From Armillaria gallica (Eukaryota; Basidiomycota; Agaricomycetes; Agaricales; Physalacriaceae), in NCBI GenBank assembly GCA_037576215.1, contig JBANDB010000005.1, positions 2,480,001 to 2,544,000 on the forward strand: a stretch of DNA of 64,000 bases, given 5' to 3'. The position numbers were made by a program, and so were the translations under genes. Shown here piece by piece: positions 63,362-64,000 of the stretch (the first letter of the stretch is position 1; each line of letters starts with the position of its first letter). The notes beneath the pieces are model-generated. The model did not search any database. It saw only the letters and a program-made list of their open reading frames with translations, and was not told the origin of the DNA.

Positions 63362-63759
63362 GTTATCCGGGTCCTGATTCACCCACGATGACCAAAGAAT
63401 TCACTGGTGTGCATTCCTTTCCTGCTGGACAGTCAGTTACTCCTTTATTACATACAGACATTTTTACTACCATGCATTTGGCTATACCCCAGTCTCCACA
63501 TGTGGGACTGGTTTCTATTTACACGACTTCAGAACGAACAGACAATATATGGCCTACACGCCAAAATTTATCAACTTCTACTATGTGCCCAGTTACAGAA
63601 TCAGCAAACCGATATGACATCCTTTGGGACACAACTAACGATTTCCTAGATGACTCTTCCCCACAACGGGGGATAGCTGCGGGCCCCCATATGCATGCTG
63701 AAGTGGGGGAAACCTCAGCAACACAACCGGCTAAGCAGCAGGCAAGTAACTCATCATGA
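63154..63759 (+). pseudogene. Element C pol start in the -1 frame
   Basis: It overlaps gag by about 200 nt. Past the gag stop it reads GGKRVGYPGPDSPTMTKEF, closely matching A pol (GGKRIGCSGSDSPTATKDF), and then PVTESANRYDILWDT, also conserved. The slip region GAGGTAAAAG is at 63347-63356. Protease and RT are not reached, because another LTR starts at 63812. Confidence 0.65.
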
Positions 63760-63811
63760 GCAAAAGCACCCACCAGAATGTCTCCCACCACAGAGACACC
63801 CATCATCATGG

Positions 63812-64000
63812 TGATGAGCCTTCAGGCTCTGTGCGCTCTGAAATCGTGGACACCACTTACAATTTATCGCCTATCTCCCTTACGCGGCCTTTCACTAAAC
63901 CAAACGTTGCAAGTCCAGCACAGGTCGAATCATATTAAATCTCCCACTCCACGCGAACTTTCACTCCGATATCTATGAGTCATTGTGCCTCCAGGCACAT
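63812..64000 (+). repeat. Start of a third long-LTR subfamily (truncated by window)
   Basis: TGATGAGCCTTCAGGCTCTG matches the B-family LTR start, followed by related but diverged sequence (CTGCGCTC...CCTTTCAC.AAACCAA). It is inserted into element C pol. The end is not in the window, so solo or full-length status is unknown. Confidence 0.65.

Larger units (their letters stand above)
59749..63811 (+). mobile_element. Element C: 5' part of a Ty3/gypsy chromovirus
   Basis: Plus-strand relative of A: LTR (59749-60124), self-priming site, three leader ORFs, gag (60899-63361) and the start of pol in the -1 frame (to 63759). A long LTR of another family starts at 63812, so the rest of pol is displaced or lost. 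The LTR interrupts an unknown gene. Gag carries TAG as well as TGA stops, so C is older or more decayed than A. Confidence 0.85.

Overview
The window looks like heterochromatic, transposon-packed DNA of a basidiomycete fungus, most likely an Agaricomycete. The signs are short GT-AG introns of about 50-60 nt, Ty3/gypsy elements of two lineages, a BED/hAT transposase and a KDZ (Kyakuja-Dileera-Zisupton) transposase. I see no intact housekeeping gene, rRNA, tRNA or CRISPR array. Almost everything is mobile DNA, or gene debris that mobile DNA has interrupted.

Layout. 1-1737: 5' end of a minus-strand Ty3/gypsy element (D). 1738-6428: tandem repeats and degenerate coding debris, including one intron-containing unknown gene. 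6429-15857: chromovirus A on the minus strand, complete with two 412-bp LTRs. 15858-20568: the continuation of the gene A landed in, then a hAT transposase split by a solo LTR (17536-19206). 20569-33417: giant element B1 on the minus strand, truncated at its 3' side; its 5' LTR carries a nested solo LTR (30817-32506). 33418-34446: remnant of a spliced minus-strand gene. 34447-51404: giant element B2 on the plus strand, about 17 kb, with 1.69-kb LTRs. 51405-54300: KDZ transposase, its C-terminus cut off by B2. 54300-59748: unknown spliced coding debris and a 23-C homopolymer. 59749-63811: chromovirus C on the plus strand, a relative of A and D. 63812-64000: start of another long LTR.

The most interesting content is in elements B1 and B2. 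Both have one uninterrupted-frame gag-pol, and between pol and the 3' LTR they carry a five-exon gene on the opposite strand. Exons 1-4 have identical lengths in the two copies. Exon 4 encodes a Cys pattern fitting the fungal Zn(II)2Cys6 spacing. B2 carries a second antisense spliced gene with another six-cysteine cluster, and it has a duplicated polypurine tract. Elements A and C share three short overlapping hydrophobic ORFs in the leader between primer binding site and gag, and D has one. All three appear to self-prime: 13 nt just downstream of a TATA box in the LTR are complementary to the primer binding site. In A and C pol lies in the -1 frame relative to gag.

Decay is dominated by CpG transitions. 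In A pol and in B gag-pol, all the in-frame stops I checked are TGA. At several of them the other B copy or the protein family has CGA (Arg). This suggests deamination of methylated CpG rather than an altered genetic code.
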